A stretch of 64,000 nucleotides of DNA from Jongsikchunia kroppenstedtii DSM 45133. Its GTDB lineage: Bacteria > Actinomycetota > Actinomycetes > Mycobacteriales > Mycobacteriaceae. The translations under genes and the position numbers were made by a program. Every line of letters begins with the position of its first letter. The stretch's first letter is position 1. Under the pieces are notes generated by a model. That model searched no databases. It was not told where the DNA came from and saw only the letters and a program-made list of their open reading frames with translations. Below, piece after piece: positions 1 through 10,200 of the stretch. The DNA lies in NCBI RefSeq assembly GCF_000380485.1, contig NZ_AQYG01000050.1:356410-420409 (forward strand), in the 5' to 3' direction.

Positions 1-167
1 AGTGGAGAACCCACCGGAACGCGCGGATGCCGTATCTCGGGAGTGACGCGGCACCGCGGCGTTCCAGTGGATTCAGAAAGCCGTATCGGATCCGCTGACG
101 CGAGCGTTCCTCTAGTTCGGAAATTCACACATTGGTGGAGGACACCCCTCCGGATTCCCCCGCGGGG
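1..167. other. Window start, no gene recognised
   Basis: I see no convincing coding sequence, RNA gene or repeat here. The stretch lies downstream of the rraA-like gene, which is read leftwards, so it may include that gene's 3' untranslated region. Confidence 0.4.
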
Positions 168-653
168 TCAGCCCTCGGTGACGACCACGATGCCGTCATC
201 GTCGCTATAGAGAATGTCGCCGGGGTTGATGACGATGCCGCCGATCTCGACCGGTACATCGCGCTCGCCCGCCCCGGTCTTGGTGGACTTACGCGGATTG
301 GTGCCGAGCGCCTTGATGCCGATCTCCATGGTCCGGAGCACCGCCGAGTCGCGGACGGCTCCGTGCGCGACGATCCCGGCCCAGCCGTTCGACCGGCCCA
401 GCTCGGCGATGATGTCGCCGACCAGCGCGGTATGCAGCGAGCCGTCGCCATCGATCACCAGCACCCGGCCCTCGCCGGGCTCGCCGAGGACCGACTTCAG
501 CAAAGCGTTGTCCTGGAAGCACTTGACGGTGACGACCCGGCCGACGAACTCGGTGCGGCCGCCCATCTGCCGGAATTGGGTATCGCAACTGCGGACGTCC
601 GCACCGATCTCATCGACCAGATCGGCTGTGGCGGTGAAAGACAACTCGCTCAT
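168..653 (-). CDS. rraA: RraA family protein (ribonuclease E activity regulator / HMG aldolase-like)
   Basis: The 161-residue product has the length and sequence of RraA proteins, including the segments [34 protein letters not shown] and [13 protein letters not shown]. RraA binds RNase E in gamma-proteobacteria; many actinobacterial homologues keep the GxxxGxxxxxD-type site and may instead act as 4-hydroxy-4-methyl-2-oxoglutarate or oxaloacetate-type aldolases, so the role is open. I chose the ATG at 653 because residues after it ([17 protein letters not shown]) match the usual family N-terminus. The start codon overlaps the stop of a 27-residue upstream ORF as ATGA, which suggests translational coupling. 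The next gene upstream on the same strand is the S4-domain protein. Confidence 0.88.
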   Translation of the reverse strand: MSELSFTATADLVDEIGADVRSCDTQFRQMGGRTEFVGRVVTVKCFQDNALLKSVLGEPGEGRVLVIDGDGSLHTALVGDIIAELGRSNGWAGIVAHGAVRDSAVLRTMEIGIKALGTNPRKSTKTGAGERDVPVEIGGIVINPGDILYSDDDGIVVVTEG

Positions 654-733
654 GCACGTACTCGCTTCGCTCCGTGCGCGCATGAGGCACAAGCGCGCTG
701 TGTTGAATGATTCGCTCGCTGACGCTCGCTCAT
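650..733 (-). CDS. 27-residue leader ORF coupled to rraA
   Basis: An ATG at 733 opens a 27-codon frame beginning [12 protein letters not shown] and ending in a TGA that overlaps the rraA ATG as ATGA. The DNA is full of GAGCG/CAGCG iterations (CGAGCGTCAGCGAGCG), so it may be a dispersed repeat placed in front of the gene. From memory, similar [13 protein letters not shown] starts recur in nocardioform genomes; I cannot verify that here. If translated, it would deliver ribosomes to rraA. No clear Shine-Dalgarno sequence precedes it. It may be only a non-coding repeat. Confidence 0.4.
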   Translation of the reverse strand: MSERQRANHSTQRACASCAHGAKRVRA

Positions 734-775
734 GCGCCAACCCTACTGTCGAGTGAAACAGCTGATGGGCGGGCC

Positions 776-1000
776 CTACGGGGCGTCGGCGACGACCCTG
801 GCCGTCATCCCGCCGATCTCGACGACGTCGCCGGGCCGCAGCTGCCGACCCCGACGGGTCTCGGTGTCGCCGTTGACATGCACTTCGCCATCGCCGATGA
901 CGGCCTTCGCGTCGGCGCCGGTGTCGATCAGATTGGCCAGCTTGAGAAACTGCCCCAGTCGAATCGACTCGTCCCGGATCGGCACGTCCTGCAATGTCAT
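776..1000 (-). CDS. Small RNA-binding S4 domain protein
   Basis: This 74-residue protein is essentially one S4 domain. The segments [20 protein letters not shown], then [19 protein letters not shown] and VEIGG, form the usual alpha-L RNA-binding fold with the conserved basic [10 protein letters not shown] turn. Relatives of the YbcJ/YaaA type are stand-alone RNA-binding proteins, probably acting on ribosomal or transfer RNA, but their targets are mostly unknown. The start ATG at 1000 gives the normal family length. It is divergent from lysX with only 42 bp between the two start codons, so the two promoters must lie very close together or overlap. Confidence 0.85.
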   Translation of the reverse strand: MTLQDVPIRDESIRLGQFLKLANLIDTGADAKAVIGDGEVHVNGDTETRRGRQLRPGDVVEIGGMTARVVADAP

Positions 1001-1042
1001 CACCTCGCACACTAGATTCCCGGCATATTCGATAATCGACCA

Positions 1043-4000
1043 ATGACTCAGCTGGATGCGCCCGCCGCCGCGGCACCCGCGGCCCGCTCGGCGTCGGACC
1101 GTGTCCCGCAGTGGCTGCGCCGGATGCTCGCGAACGCACCGCACCGGGTGTCGGTGGCCGTGGGCATCGTCGCGGCCGTCTCGCTGCTGTCCAGCGTGTC
1201 GGCCGGGTTCCGGCATCTGACGCAGGTCCCGCGCGATTACCTGAACGACTACATCATCCTCGCACCGGATACGAGCTTCGCGTGGGCACTGGTGCTGGCC
1301 TTCGTGGCGATCGCGCTGTCCGCCCGCAAGCGGATCGCCTGGTGGCTGCTCGTCGGCTACGTCATCCTCTTCGGCCTGTCCAATGCGCTGTACCTGTTCG
1401 ACTACATCGCCGAACAGAACTACGGCGCGGCGCTGAGCTTCACCGAGAAGGCGAATACCTATGTGGGGCTGGCGGTTCAGATCTTCGTCCTGCTGTATCT
1501 GATCGCCACGTATCGGCAGTTCTACACCAAGGTGCGACGGGCGGCGGTACTGCAGGCCGGCCTGGTCCTGGCCGGCGGTCTCGCGATCGCCACGCTGATC
1601 GGCTGGGGCCTGGTCGAGCTGGTGCCGCACACCCTGCGGTCGTCCGAACGACTCCTCTACGCCTTCGGCCGCGTCGTCACCTTCGCCGCCATCGATACCC
1701 GCACCTTCGACGGTCGCCACACCTACGGATTCATCAACTCGCTGCTGGGCCTGCTCGGCGCCCTCGCCCTGATCGCCGCGGCGCTGGTGCTGCTGCGCTC
1801 GCAGCGGTCGAACAACTCGCTCACCGACACCGACGAAGAGCTGCTGCGCGCGCTGGTGGCCCGCTACGGCGACGACGATTCGCTGGCGTTCTTCTCGACC
1901 CGGCGCGACAAGGCCGTCGTCTTCGCGCCGAATGGGTTGGCGGCCATCACCTATCGCGTCGAAGTCGGGGCCTGCATGGCGGGTGGCGACCCGGTCGGCG
2001 ATCCGAAGCATTGGGGCGCCGCGGTGCGCGAGCTGGTCGCCGTCGCCGACCGCTACGGCTGGCAGCCGTGCGCGATGGGCGTCAGCCCCGCCGGCGCGCA
2101 GGTCTACGCCGACGCCGGCTTCATCACCCTGAACATCGGCGACGAGGCGATCGTCAAGGCGCGGGCCTACAGCCTCTCCGGCCCGGACATGCGGATGGTG
2201 CGCCAGGCCGTGATGCGCTGCCGCCGCGCCGACATGACCACCCGGATCCGGCGCCACCGCGACCTGTCGCCCGAGGAGATGGCCGCGGCGATCAAGCGGG
2301 CCGACGACTGGCGCGACACCGAGGAGGAACGCGGCTTCGCGATGGCGCTGGGCCGCCTCGGCGATCCGCGCGACGGCGACTGCATCCTGGTCGAGGCCGT
2401 CCAGCATGCCGGCACCGACAAGGAGCATGTCGTCGGCATGCTGTCCTTCGTGCCGTGGGGGCCGACGGGCGCCTCGCTGGATCTGATGCGCCGCGACCGC
2501 AGCTCCATCAACGGCATCGTCGAGCTGATGGTGACCGAATTCGCCGAGGGCTCAGAGGAATTCGGTATCACCGAGATCTCGCTGAACTTCGCCGCCTTCC
2601 GCGAGATCTTCGAGTACGGCAACCAGATCGGCGCCGGACCGGCGATCCGGCTGATGCACGGCGCCTTCACCTTCATGTCGCGATACGTCCAGATGGAATC
2701 GCTGTACAAGTCCAACGCGAAGTTCCTGCCGGAGTGGCGCCCGCGCTACCTCTGCTACGAGGACTCGCGGGCCATCCCCCGCGTCGGCATGGCCGCGCTG
2801 CTCACCGAGGGCTTCGTGAAACTGCCCCGATTCGGCCGACCGCCGCGCAGCAGCCGGGTGGCGCCCGCCGTCCCGTCCGGCGTGGATGTCCCGGCGCTAG
2901 TCACGTCGTTGGCGCGGGACAAGACGATCGTGGACGCCGGGCCACGGCGACCGGAACAAGTGCGCGTGCGGCTGGCCAAGGTCGATGAGCTGATCGCCGC
3001 CGGCATCGACCCCTATCCGCCGGCCCGGCCGCCCACGCATTCGGTCGTCGCCGCCGCGGAGGCGGTCGACGGCACCGATGTCCGGATCGCGGGACGGGTG
3101 TTGCGACTGCGCGACTTCGGCAAGGTCATCTTCGCCGTCGTCCGCGACTGGTCCGGCGAGATCCAGGTGCTGCTCGACTCCGCGAATATCGCCTCGGACG
3201 CACCGGATTTCGCGGCCGGCGTGGATCTGGGCGACCTCGTCGAGATCACCGGCACGATGGGGCGCAGCCGCCGCGGCGAACAGTCGGTGCTGGCGACCGA
3301 CTGGCGGATGCTGGGCAAATGCCTGCATCCGCTGCCGGACAAGTGGAGCGGTCTCACCGACCCGGAGGCGCGGGTGCGCCAGCGGTACGTCGACCTGGCG
3401 ATCAACGAATCGTCGCGCGAGACCCTGCGCATTCGCAGCGCGGCCGTGAAGGCGATGCGCGATCACCTTGCCGCACAGGACTTCCTCGAGGTCGAGACGC
3501 CCATCCTGCAGCGCATCCACGGCGGCGCCAACGCGCAGCCGTTCCTGACCCACATCAACGCCTACAACCTGGATCTCTACCTGCGGATCGCGCCGGAGCT
3601 GTATCTCAAGCGCCTCTGCGTCGGCGGCGTCGAGCGGGTCTTCGAACTCGGCCGCAATTTCCGCAACGAGGGCGTCGACTTCAGCCACAATCCCGAGTTC
3701 ACCAGCCTGGAAGCGTATGCGGCACATGGTGATTACCAGACGATGCGGATCCTCACCCAAGAGATGATCCAGGCCGCCGCCACCGCCGCGCATGGCGAGC
3801 CGGTGGTGCTGCGCCCCGACCTCGACGGCCGCCTGCAGCCGGTGGACATCTCGGGCGAGTGGCCGGTCAAGACCGTGCACGACGCCGTCTCGGAAGCACT
3901 CGGCGAGGAGGTGCGGCCCGACAGCGAGCGCGATGAGCTGCGGCGGCTGTCGGCCGCGGCGCGCATCCCGTTCCGGCAGGACTGGGGCGCCGGGCATCTG

Positions 4001-4414
4001 GTCCTGGAGATGTACGAGCATCTGGTCGAGTCGAAGACCACCCGTCCGACCTTCTATCAGGACTTCCCCGTGTCGGTGTCACCGCTGACCCGCCAGCACC
4101 GCACCATCCCGGGGCTCGCCGAGCGGTGGGACCTGGTGGCCTGGGGGTTCGAGCTGGGCACCGCCTACAGCGAGCTGACCGACCCGATCGAACAGCGCAA
4201 GCGGCTCACGGCGCAATCGCTGCTGGCGGCCGGCGGCGATGCGGAGGCGATGGAACTCGACGAGGACTTCCTGCAGGCGCTCGAGCATGCGATGCCGCCC
4301 ACAGGCGGACTGGGGATCGGAGTGGACCGGGTGATCATGATGATCACCGGCCGCTCGATTCGGGAGACGCTACCGTTCCCCCTCGCGAAACCGCGCCTCG
4401 ACGGCGCCAGGTGA
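1043..4414 (+). CDS. lysX: Bifunctional lysylphosphatidylglycerol synthase / lysyl-tRNA synthetase LysX
   Basis: The 1123-residue protein has the fusion known from mycobacterial LysX. Residues 1 to about 250 hold roughly six hydrophobic segments. About 260-600 is an MprF-like DUF2156 GNAT-type lysyl transferase. About 637 to the end is a class II lysyl-tRNA synthetase with an OB-fold ([19 protein letters not shown]), motif 2 ([20 protein letters not shown]) and motif 3 ([17 protein letters not shown]). It charges tRNA with lysine and transfers lysine to phosphatidylglycerol, giving a positively charged membrane lipid linked to resistance against cationic peptides. Length is close to M. tuberculosis LysX. 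The start at 1043 leaves only a 42-bp divergent spacer, so leaderless or short-leader expression is possible. Confidence 0.95.
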   Translation: MTQLDAPAAAAPAARSASDRVPQWLRRMLANAPHRVSVAVGIVAAVSLLSSVSAGFRHLTQVPRDYLNDYIILAPDTSFAWALVLAFVAIALSARKRIAWWLLVGYVILFGLSNALYLFDYIAEQNYGAALSFTEKANTYVGLAVQIFVLLYLIATYRQFYTKVRRAAVLQAGLVLAGGLAIATLIGWGLVELVPHTLRSSERLLYAFGRVVTFAAIDTRTFDGRHTYGFINSLLGLLGALALIAAALVLLRSQRSNNSLTDTDEELLRALVARYGDDDSLAFFSTRRDKAVVFAPNGLAAITYRVEVGACMAGGDPVGDPKHWGAAVRELVAVADRYGWQPCAMGVSPAGAQVYADAGFITLNIGDEAIVKARAYSLSGPDMRMVRQAVMRCRRADMTTRIRRHRDLSPEEMAAAIKRADDWRDTEEERGFAMALGRLGDPRDGDCILVEAVQHAGTDKEHVVGMLSFVPWGPTGASLDLMRRDRSSINGIVELMVTEFAEGSEEFGITEISLNFAAFREIFEYGNQIGAGPAIRLMHGAFTFMSRYVQMESLYKSNAKFLPEWRPRYLCYEDSRAIPRVGMAALLTEGFVKLPRFGRPPRSSRVAPAVPSGVDVPALVTSLARDKTIVDAGPRRPEQVRVRLAKVDELIAAGIDPYPPARPPTHSVVAAAEAVDGTDVRIAGRVLRLRDFGKVIFAVVRDWSGEIQVLLDSANIASDAPDFAAGVDLGDLVEITGTMGRSRRGEQSVLATDWRMLGKCLHPLPDKWSGLTDPEARVRQRYVDLAINESSRETLRIRSAAVKAMRDHLAAQDFLEVETPILQRIHGGANAQPFLTHINAYNLDLYLRIAPELYLKRLCVGGVERVFELGRNFRNEGVDFSHNPEFTSLEAYAAHGDYQTMRILTQEMIQAAATAAHGEPVVLRPDLDGRLQPVDISGEWPVKTVHDAVSEALGEEVRPDSERDELRRLSAAARIPFRQDWGAGHLVLEMYEHLVESKTTRPTFYQDFPVSVSPLTRQHRTIPGLAERWDLVAWGFELGTAYSELTDPIEQRKRLTAQSLLAAGGDAEAMELDEDFLQALEHAMPPTGGLGIGVDRVIMMITGRSIRETLPFPLAKPRLDGAR

Positions 4415-4422
4415 ACGATCGG

Positions 4423-4584
4423 CTACTTCTTGAACCGGGCCAGGTCGGCGGTGGTGACCAGACGCTCCTGATCCGCGCACAGGGCGCGTGCCAACCGGCG
4501 GTGTGCGAGGTAGCCACCGGTGCCGAAGAGATAGCCGCCGAGCACGACGGGACGCGCTAACTGCGCGCGACCGGCCAACCGCAT
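4423..4584 (-). CDS. 53-residue hypothetical protein, possibly membrane-associated
   Basis: This short reading frame starts at an ATG at 4584 preceded by AGGAAG eight bases upstream, a good Shine-Dalgarno match. The product begins MRLAGRAQLARPVVLGGYLF and ends LVTTADLARFKK. Residues about 12-28 (VVLGGYLFGTGGYLAH) are hydrophobic and glycine-rich enough for one weak membrane segment; the rest is basic. An AT-rich promoter-like tract lies upstream. I do not recognise a family. It converges on lysX, whose stop is only 8 bp away. Codon use is actinobacterial (G/C third positions), which favours a real gene. Confidence 0.6.
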   Translation of the reverse strand: MRLAGRAQLARPVVLGGYLFGTGGYLAHRRLARALCADQERLVTTADLARFKK

Positions 4585-4772
4585 TGCAATCACTTCCTGA
4601 TGAGAATCTCAAACACAATTATTGATAGTTTATGTACCGGCGAGTAGGGCCGCCACTTAAATCATCGTGGCGACGCTCACAATGGTTAGCCCGCGACACA
4701 CCATGAGCTGAAATCATTCGAACGATCGACGGTCGACCAGGCAGTTCACCAGTGGGCAGTGCGACCGAGCGG
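4585..4772. promoter_or_regulatory. AT-rich spacer with small palindromes
   Basis: This spacer is clearly richer in A+T than its surroundings. It holds two short inverted repeats in front of the small gene at 4423-4584: TGAGA-A-TCTCA at 4601-4611 and CAAT-T-ATTG at 4616-4624. It probably contains the promoter of that gene; no -35/-10 pair stands out. The right part lies downstream of the cutinase gene. Confidence 0.4.
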
Positions 4773-5669
4773 TCAGTTCAGCCCGGCCAGGTAGTCATGC
4801 GCCCATGCCAGCGCGCTCACACCCGGCCGCACCTCGTAGGCGCCGTAGTCGGTATGCGCACCACCCTCGACGAACGCGTTGTACTCCATGATCTGCTGAC
4901 GTGCCTTGGCATCGCTCAGCTCATTGGTGACGTTGCCGATGCCGCCCTGCAGGATCATCTGGTTCAGCACACCCGCGGCCAGCGCGGGGTTCTGCCCGCC
5001 CTCGGCGAGCGCACCGGCGATCTTGGTGACGTAGTAGTTCGGCGGCGTATTGCAGTACATGTCGTTGGGGTCGCAAATGGTGTTGACCCGATTCGACACC
5101 CAGCCGAAGCCACCCGGGCGCGGCCCGCCCACGCCTTCGCCGCCGAGGGGCCGACCGATCAGGTGGTCGCCGCGACCGCGCCGCGGATCCGACACCAGCA
5201 CCACGCCGGCAACCTGCTGCGGACGGATCCGGTCCTGCCCGGTACCGATCCGCGCGGCCAGATCGCCGGCCGCGTCGGCGCCCTGGCTGTAACCGATCAG
5301 CGCCACCTTCGATCCTGGGCAGCGCTGCAATGCCTGCTCACCCAACCGTTCGGCGACATCGATCGCCTGGGCCTTCGAATTCGGGTAGACCTTGCCGCCG
5401 TTGTCCCACGGAAAGAAGGACTGGCTGTAGTTCACCGCGATCACGTGCTTGCCCGCGCCGAGCCCGGCGGTGGCCCGCGACAGCATGCCGGGCACGCCCG
5501 CGCCGTTGCGGGGACCGTTGTCCCAGGTACCCGGGACCGCCAGGACGAACACCCTCGCACAGCCCGGTCCGGGTACGGGCGCGGCGGCGGCGGTTCCCGC
5601 CGCCAAACCCAATCCGGTTGCGGCACAGGACATGATCGCCAGGCCTGCCAGCGCGCGACGCAACGACAT
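4773..5669 (-). CDS. Secreted cutinase-family serine esterase
   Basis: The 298-residue protein starts with a Sec signal peptide (MSLRRALAGLAIMS, then a hydrophobic core ending TAAAAP). The mature part is a cutinase/CULP domain: FVLAVPGTWDN near the N-terminus, the nucleophile motif GYSQGAD, the Asp region NTICDPNDMYCN and the His region GGAHTDYGAYE. Paired cysteines fit the two family disulfides. Such enzymes hydrolyse esters of medium or long acyl chains outside the cell. I chose the ATG at 5669 because GGAG lies just upstream in CTGAGGAGATCCACA, and because it gives a clean signal peptide; an earlier in-frame start at 5714 has no such site. It stands alone between convergent and unrelated genes. 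Confidence 0.9.
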   Translation of the reverse strand: MSLRRALAGLAIMSCAATGLGLAAGTAAAAPVPGPGCARVFVLAVPGTWDNGPRNGAGVPGMLSRATAGLGAGKHVIAVNYSQSFFPWDNGGKVYPNSKAQAIDVAERLGEQALQRCPGSKVALIGYSQGADAAGDLAARIGTGQDRIRPQQVAGVVLVSDPRRGRGDHLIGRPLGGEGVGGPRPGGFGWVSNRVNTICDPNDMYCNTPPNYYVTKIAGALAEGGQNPALAAGVLNQMILQGGIGNVTNELSDAKARQQIMEYNAFVEGGAHTDYGAYEVRPGVSALAWAHDYLAGLN

Positions 5670-5805
5670 TGTGGATCTCCTCAGTCTCACGGGATGCCTT
5701 GTGCGAGACCGCATGCCGGTCCCGCCTATCGGATCTGAGGCTACCGAGGAACCACCAGGTCAGCCACCGGACGGATGCAGATCACAGCCGGCGCCGGAAA
5801 TGCGG

Positions 5806-7272
5806 CTACCGTTGCGGTGCTTGAGTCGGCACGATCGGCGACGGCAGTGTGGTGGTTCCGGTCAGGAACTCGTCGACCCCGGCGGCCGCCGAGCGACCCT
5901 CCGCGATCGCCCAGACGATCAGCGACTGACCCCGACCCGCGTCGCCGGCGACGAACACGCCCGGCACGGTGGTCTGGAAGTCGTCAGCACGCTTGACGTT
6001 GCCGCGCTCGTTGTACTCGACGCCGAGACCGTCCAGCAGTCCGGCGCGCTCGGGGCCGACGAAGCCCATCGCCAGCAGGACCAGGTCGGTCTCGATCTCG
6101 AAGTCGGTTCCCTCGACCTTGTTGAACCGGCCGCCCTCGAACTTGACCTCGTGCGCCTTGAGCGCCGTGACCTTGCCGTTCTCGCCGACGAACTCCTCGG
6201 TATTGACCGAGTACACGCGCTCGCCGCCCTCTTCGTGCGCCGAGGACACGCGGTACATCAGCGGATAGGTCGGCCACGGGGTCGACTCGGCGCGCTCGTC
6301 CGGCGGACGCGGCATGATCTCGAACTGGTGCACGATCTCCGCGCCCTGACGCAGCGAGGTGCCCAGGCAGTCGGCGCCGGTGTCGCCACCGCCGATGATG
6401 ACGACCTTCTTGCCGCGCGCATGCAGCGGCGGCAGGCCTTCGGCGTCCACGATGTCGTCGCCGGCCGCGGCCTTGTTGGCCCACGGCAGGAACTCCATCG
6501 CCTGATGAATGCCGTCGAGCTCGCGGCCCGGGACCGGCAGGTCGCGCCATGCGGTTGCGCCGTTGGCCAGCACCACCGCGTCGAAATCGGTCTGCAGCTG
6601 CTCGGCGGTGATGTCGACGCCGACGTCCACGCCCGCCTTGAAGACAGTGCCCTCGGCCTCCATCTGTTCCAGACGGCGGTCGATATTCGACTTCTCCATC
6701 TTGAATTCGGGGATGCCGTACCGCAGCAGACCGCCGATTCGGTCGGCCCGCTCGAACACGGTGACGTCATGACCGGCGCGCGTGAGCTGCTGTGCCGCAG
6801 CCAATCCCGCAGGGCCCGAACCGACGACAGCGACCTTCTTGCCGGTCTTCACCGTCGGCAGGACCGGCTTGACCCAGCCCTCGTCGAAGGCGTTGTCGAT
6901 CAGCTCGACCTCGACCTGCTTGATGGTCACGGCCGGCTGGTTGATGCCGAGCACGCACGACGCCTCGCACGGCGCCGGGCACAGGCGCCCGGTGAACTCC
7001 GGGAAGTTGTTGGTCGCGTGCAGCCGCTCGATGCCGTCGGCCCAGCGGCCCTTGTACACCAGGTCATTCCACTCGGGGATCAGGTTCCCGAGCGGGCAGC
7101 CGTTGTGGCAGAACGGGATACCGCAATCCATGCATCGGCTCGCCTGGGTCTGCAGCGTGGAGTGGGCGAAGTCCTCGTAGACCTCTTTCCAGTCCATCAA
7201 CCGCAGGTCGACCGGCCGCCGCTGCGGCAGCTCACGCTCGGTGTTCTTCAGAAATCCGCGCTGATCACCCAT
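5806..7272 (-). CDS. gltD: Glutamate synthase (NADPH) small subunit
   Basis: The 488-residue protein is a full-length GltD. Near the N-terminus is the [4Fe-4S] segment with [16 protein letters not shown] and [13 protein letters not shown]. Two dinucleotide-binding folds follow: FAD at [15 protein letters not shown] and NADPH at [15 protein letters not shown]. The C-terminal [19 protein letters not shown] completes the FAD site. It passes electrons from NADPH to GltB for the glutamine-dependent amination of 2-oxoglutarate. Its ATG lies inside the end of gltB (8-base overlap), so the two subunits are translationally coupled. GltD is the second and last gene of the operon. Confidence 0.97.
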   Translation of the reverse strand: MGDQRGFLKNTERELPQRRPVDLRLMDWKEVYEDFAHSTLQTQASRCMDCGIPFCHNGCPLGNLIPEWNDLVYKGRWADGIERLHATNNFPEFTGRLCPAPCEASCVLGINQPAVTIKQVEVELIDNAFDEGWVKPVLPTVKTGKKVAVVGSGPAGLAAAQQLTRAGHDVTVFERADRIGGLLRYGIPEFKMEKSNIDRRLEQMEAEGTVFKAGVDVGVDITAEQLQTDFDAVVLANGATAWRDLPVPGRELDGIHQAMEFLPWANKAAAGDDIVDAEGLPPLHARGKKVVIIGGGDTGADCLGTSLRQGAEIVHQFEIMPRPPDERAESTPWPTYPLMYRVSSAHEEGGERVYSVNTEEFVGENGKVTALKAHEVKFEGGRFNKVEGTDFEIETDLVLLAMGFVGPERAGLLDGLGVEYNERGNVKRADDFQTTVPGVFVAGDAGRGQSLIVWAIAEGRSAAAGVDEFLTGTTTLPSPIVPTQAPQR

Positions 7273-10200
7273 TTGCGGCCTCCATGATCGCTTCGTCCAC
7301 GTTGCGGCCCTCGGCCTTGGCGACCTCGATCGCCAGCAACACTCGCTTGTAATCCCGCGGCATCACCTTGCGGAAGTTCTGCCGTTCGGTGGCCCATTCG
7401 GCCAGGATGCGCACGGCCACCGGCGATTCGGTCTCCTTGGCGTGCTCGCCCACGATCGCCCACAGGAAGTCGGCGTCCTCGAGATCGATGGTCTCCATGT
7501 CGACCAGCTCGGTGTTCAGGTTCGCCGCGAAGGTCCCCTCCGGGTCGTACACGTAGGCGATGCCGCCCGACATGCCGGCCGCGAAGTTGCGTCCGGTCTT
7601 GCCGAGGACCACCACGCGGCCACCGGTCATGTACTCGCAACCGTGGTCACCCACGCCCTCGACCACCGCGGTGGCGCCCGAGTTACGGACGCAGAACCGC
7701 TCGCCGACACCGCCGCGCAGCAGGATCTTGCCGCCGGTGGCACCGAAGCCGATCACATTGCCCGCGATGATGTTGTCCTCGGCGACGAAGCCATCCGGGG
7801 CGTCCTTGGGCGGCCGCACGACGATCTCGCCGCCCGAAAGGCCCTTTCCGACATAGTCGTTGGCGTCGCCTTCGAGTCGGAGCGTGATGCCCTTGGGCAT
7901 GAACGCACCGAAGCTGTTGCCGGCGGATCCGGTGAAGTCGATCTGGATCGTGTGCTGCGGCAGGCCATTCGCGCCATGTGCCTTGGTGACCTCGTGGCCG
8001 AGCATGGTGCCGACCGTCCGGTTCACGTTGGTGATGTCCGAGTTGAAACGCACCGGCTCGCGATTGTCGATCGCCTCGCGGCTGGCGACGATCAGCTGCT
8101 GATCGAGCGCCTTGTCGAGGCCATGATCCTGGGTGCCCGAGCAGTACGGGTCCTGGTTCATGAACGGCGATTCGACCTGAGCCAGGATCGGCGACAGATC
8201 GAGCTTGCCGGCCTTCGCGCTCTTCCAGTGCGCCAACGCCTTGCCGGTGTCGAGCATCTGGATCTGGCCGACCGCCTCCTGCAGGGTGCGGAAGCCCAGG
8301 CGCGCCAACAACTCTCGCACTTCCTCGGCGATGAACATGAAGAAGTTCTCGACGAACTCCGGCTTGCCGGTGAACCGCTCACGCAGCACCGGGTTCTGGG
8401 TGGCCACACCCACCGGGCAGGTGTCGAGGTGGCACACGCGCATCATCACACAGCCGGAGACCACCAAAGGCGCAGTGGCGAAACCGAATTCCTCGGCGCC
8501 CAGCAGTGCGGCGACCACGACGTCGCGGCCGGTCTTGAGCTGACCGTCGACCTGCACCACGATGCGGTCGCGCAGACCGTTGAGCAGCAGCGTCTGCTGC
8601 GTCTCGGCCAGGCCCAATTCCCAAGGGGCGCCGGCATGCTTCTCGGACGTCAGTGGCGTCGCGCCGGTGCCGCCGTCGTGACCGGAGATCAGCACGACGT
8701 CCGCGTGCGCCTTGGAGACACCCGCGGCGACCGTGCCGACGCCGACCTCGGAGACAAGTTTCACGTGAATCCGAGCCTGCGGATTCGCGTTCTTCAGGTC
8801 GTGGATCAGCTGCGCCAGGTCTTCGATCGAGTAGATGTCGTGGTGCGGCGGCGGCGAGATCAGGCCGACGCCCGGCGTCGAGCCACGGACCTCGGCGACC
8901 CACGGGTACACCTTGTGCGGCGGCAGCTGGCCGCCCTCACCCGGCTTGGCACCCTGCGCCATCTTGATCTGGATGTCGGTGCAGTTGCTCAGGTAGTGCG
9001 CGGTCACACCGAAGCGGCCGGACGCCACCTGCTTGATGGCACTGCGGCGCCAGTCGCCGTTCTCGTCCGGGGTGAAACGGTTCGGATCCTCGCCGCCCTC
9101 ACCGGAGTTCGACCGGCCGCCGAGACGGTTCATCGCGATCGCCAGCGTCTCGTGCGCCTCCGCCGAGATCGAGCCGAAGCTCATGGCGCCGGTCGAGAAC
9201 CGCTTGACGATCTTCGACGCCGGCTCGACCTTCTCGATCGGGATCGGGTCGCGGTCGCCGAAGTTGAACTCGAACAGGCCGCGCAGGGCCGCCAGCTGCT
9301 TCGACTGGTCGTCGACCAGCTTCGTGTACTCCTTAAACACGTCGTACTGACCGGTGCGCGTGGAGTGCTGCAGCTTGAAGACCGTGTCCGGGTTGAACAG
9401 GTGGTACTCGCCCTCGCGGCGCCACTGGTACTCGCCGCCGACCTCGAGCTCGCGGTGCGCCCACTCGCTCGGCCGATCGTTGAACGCCAGCGCATGCCGT
9501 GCGGCGACGTCGGCCGCGATCTCATCGAGGCCGACACCACCGAGGTGGCTCTGCAGACCGGTGAAGTACTCGTCGACGAGCTCCTGCGACAGGCCGATGA
9601 CCTGGAACAGCTGCGCACCGGTGTATGACGCGATGGTGGAGATGCCCATCTTCGACATCACCTTCAGCACGCCCTTGCCGGCCGCCTTGATGTAGTTCTT
9701 GCGCGCGGTGTCGAAATCGACCTCGCCGAGCACGCCGCGCAGGCTCATGTCCTCGATCGACTCGAACGCCATGTACGGGTTGATCGCGGCCGCGCCGAAG
9801 CCGACCAGCGCCGCCATGTGGTGCACCTCGCGGGCATCGCCCGCCTCGACCAGCAGGCCGACCTGGGTGCGGGTCTTCTCCCGGACCAGGTGATGGTGCA
9901 CCGCGGAGGTCAGCAGCAGCGACGGGATCGGCGCCAGGTTCTCGTCCGACTCGCGATCGGACAGCACGACCAGCCGGGCGCCGCCGGCGATCGCCGCCGA
10001 CACCTCGGTGAGGATCTCGTCGATGGCCTTGCGCAGTCCCGCACCGCCGTCGGCGACCGGGTACAGGCCGCGCATCACCACGGACTTGTACTCCGGGTGG
10101 TTGCCGTCGGCGTTGATATGGATCAGCTTGGCCAGCTCATCGTTGTCCAGGATCGGTCCGGTCAGCTCGATCTGGTGGCACGACTCCGGGCCCGGATTCA

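Noticed and set aside
168..1139. Long frame of 323 codons on the minus strand covering rraA and the S4 region
   Set aside because: Only the last 161 codons match RraA; the upstream part is the wrong frame of the S4 gene and the leader repeat.
776..2428. 550-codon minus-strand frame opposite lysX
   Set aside because: Antisense shadow of lysX; only the final 74 codons, the S4 protein, are real.
4370..4618. 82-codon minus-strand frame between lysX and cutinase
   Set aside because: Its frame shows no family features, while an overlapping frame at 4423-4584 has a ribosome site and better codon use.
7442..9628. Very long plus-strand frames opposite gltB
   Set aside because: Typical high-G+C antisense frames; gltB is complete and conserved on the other strand.
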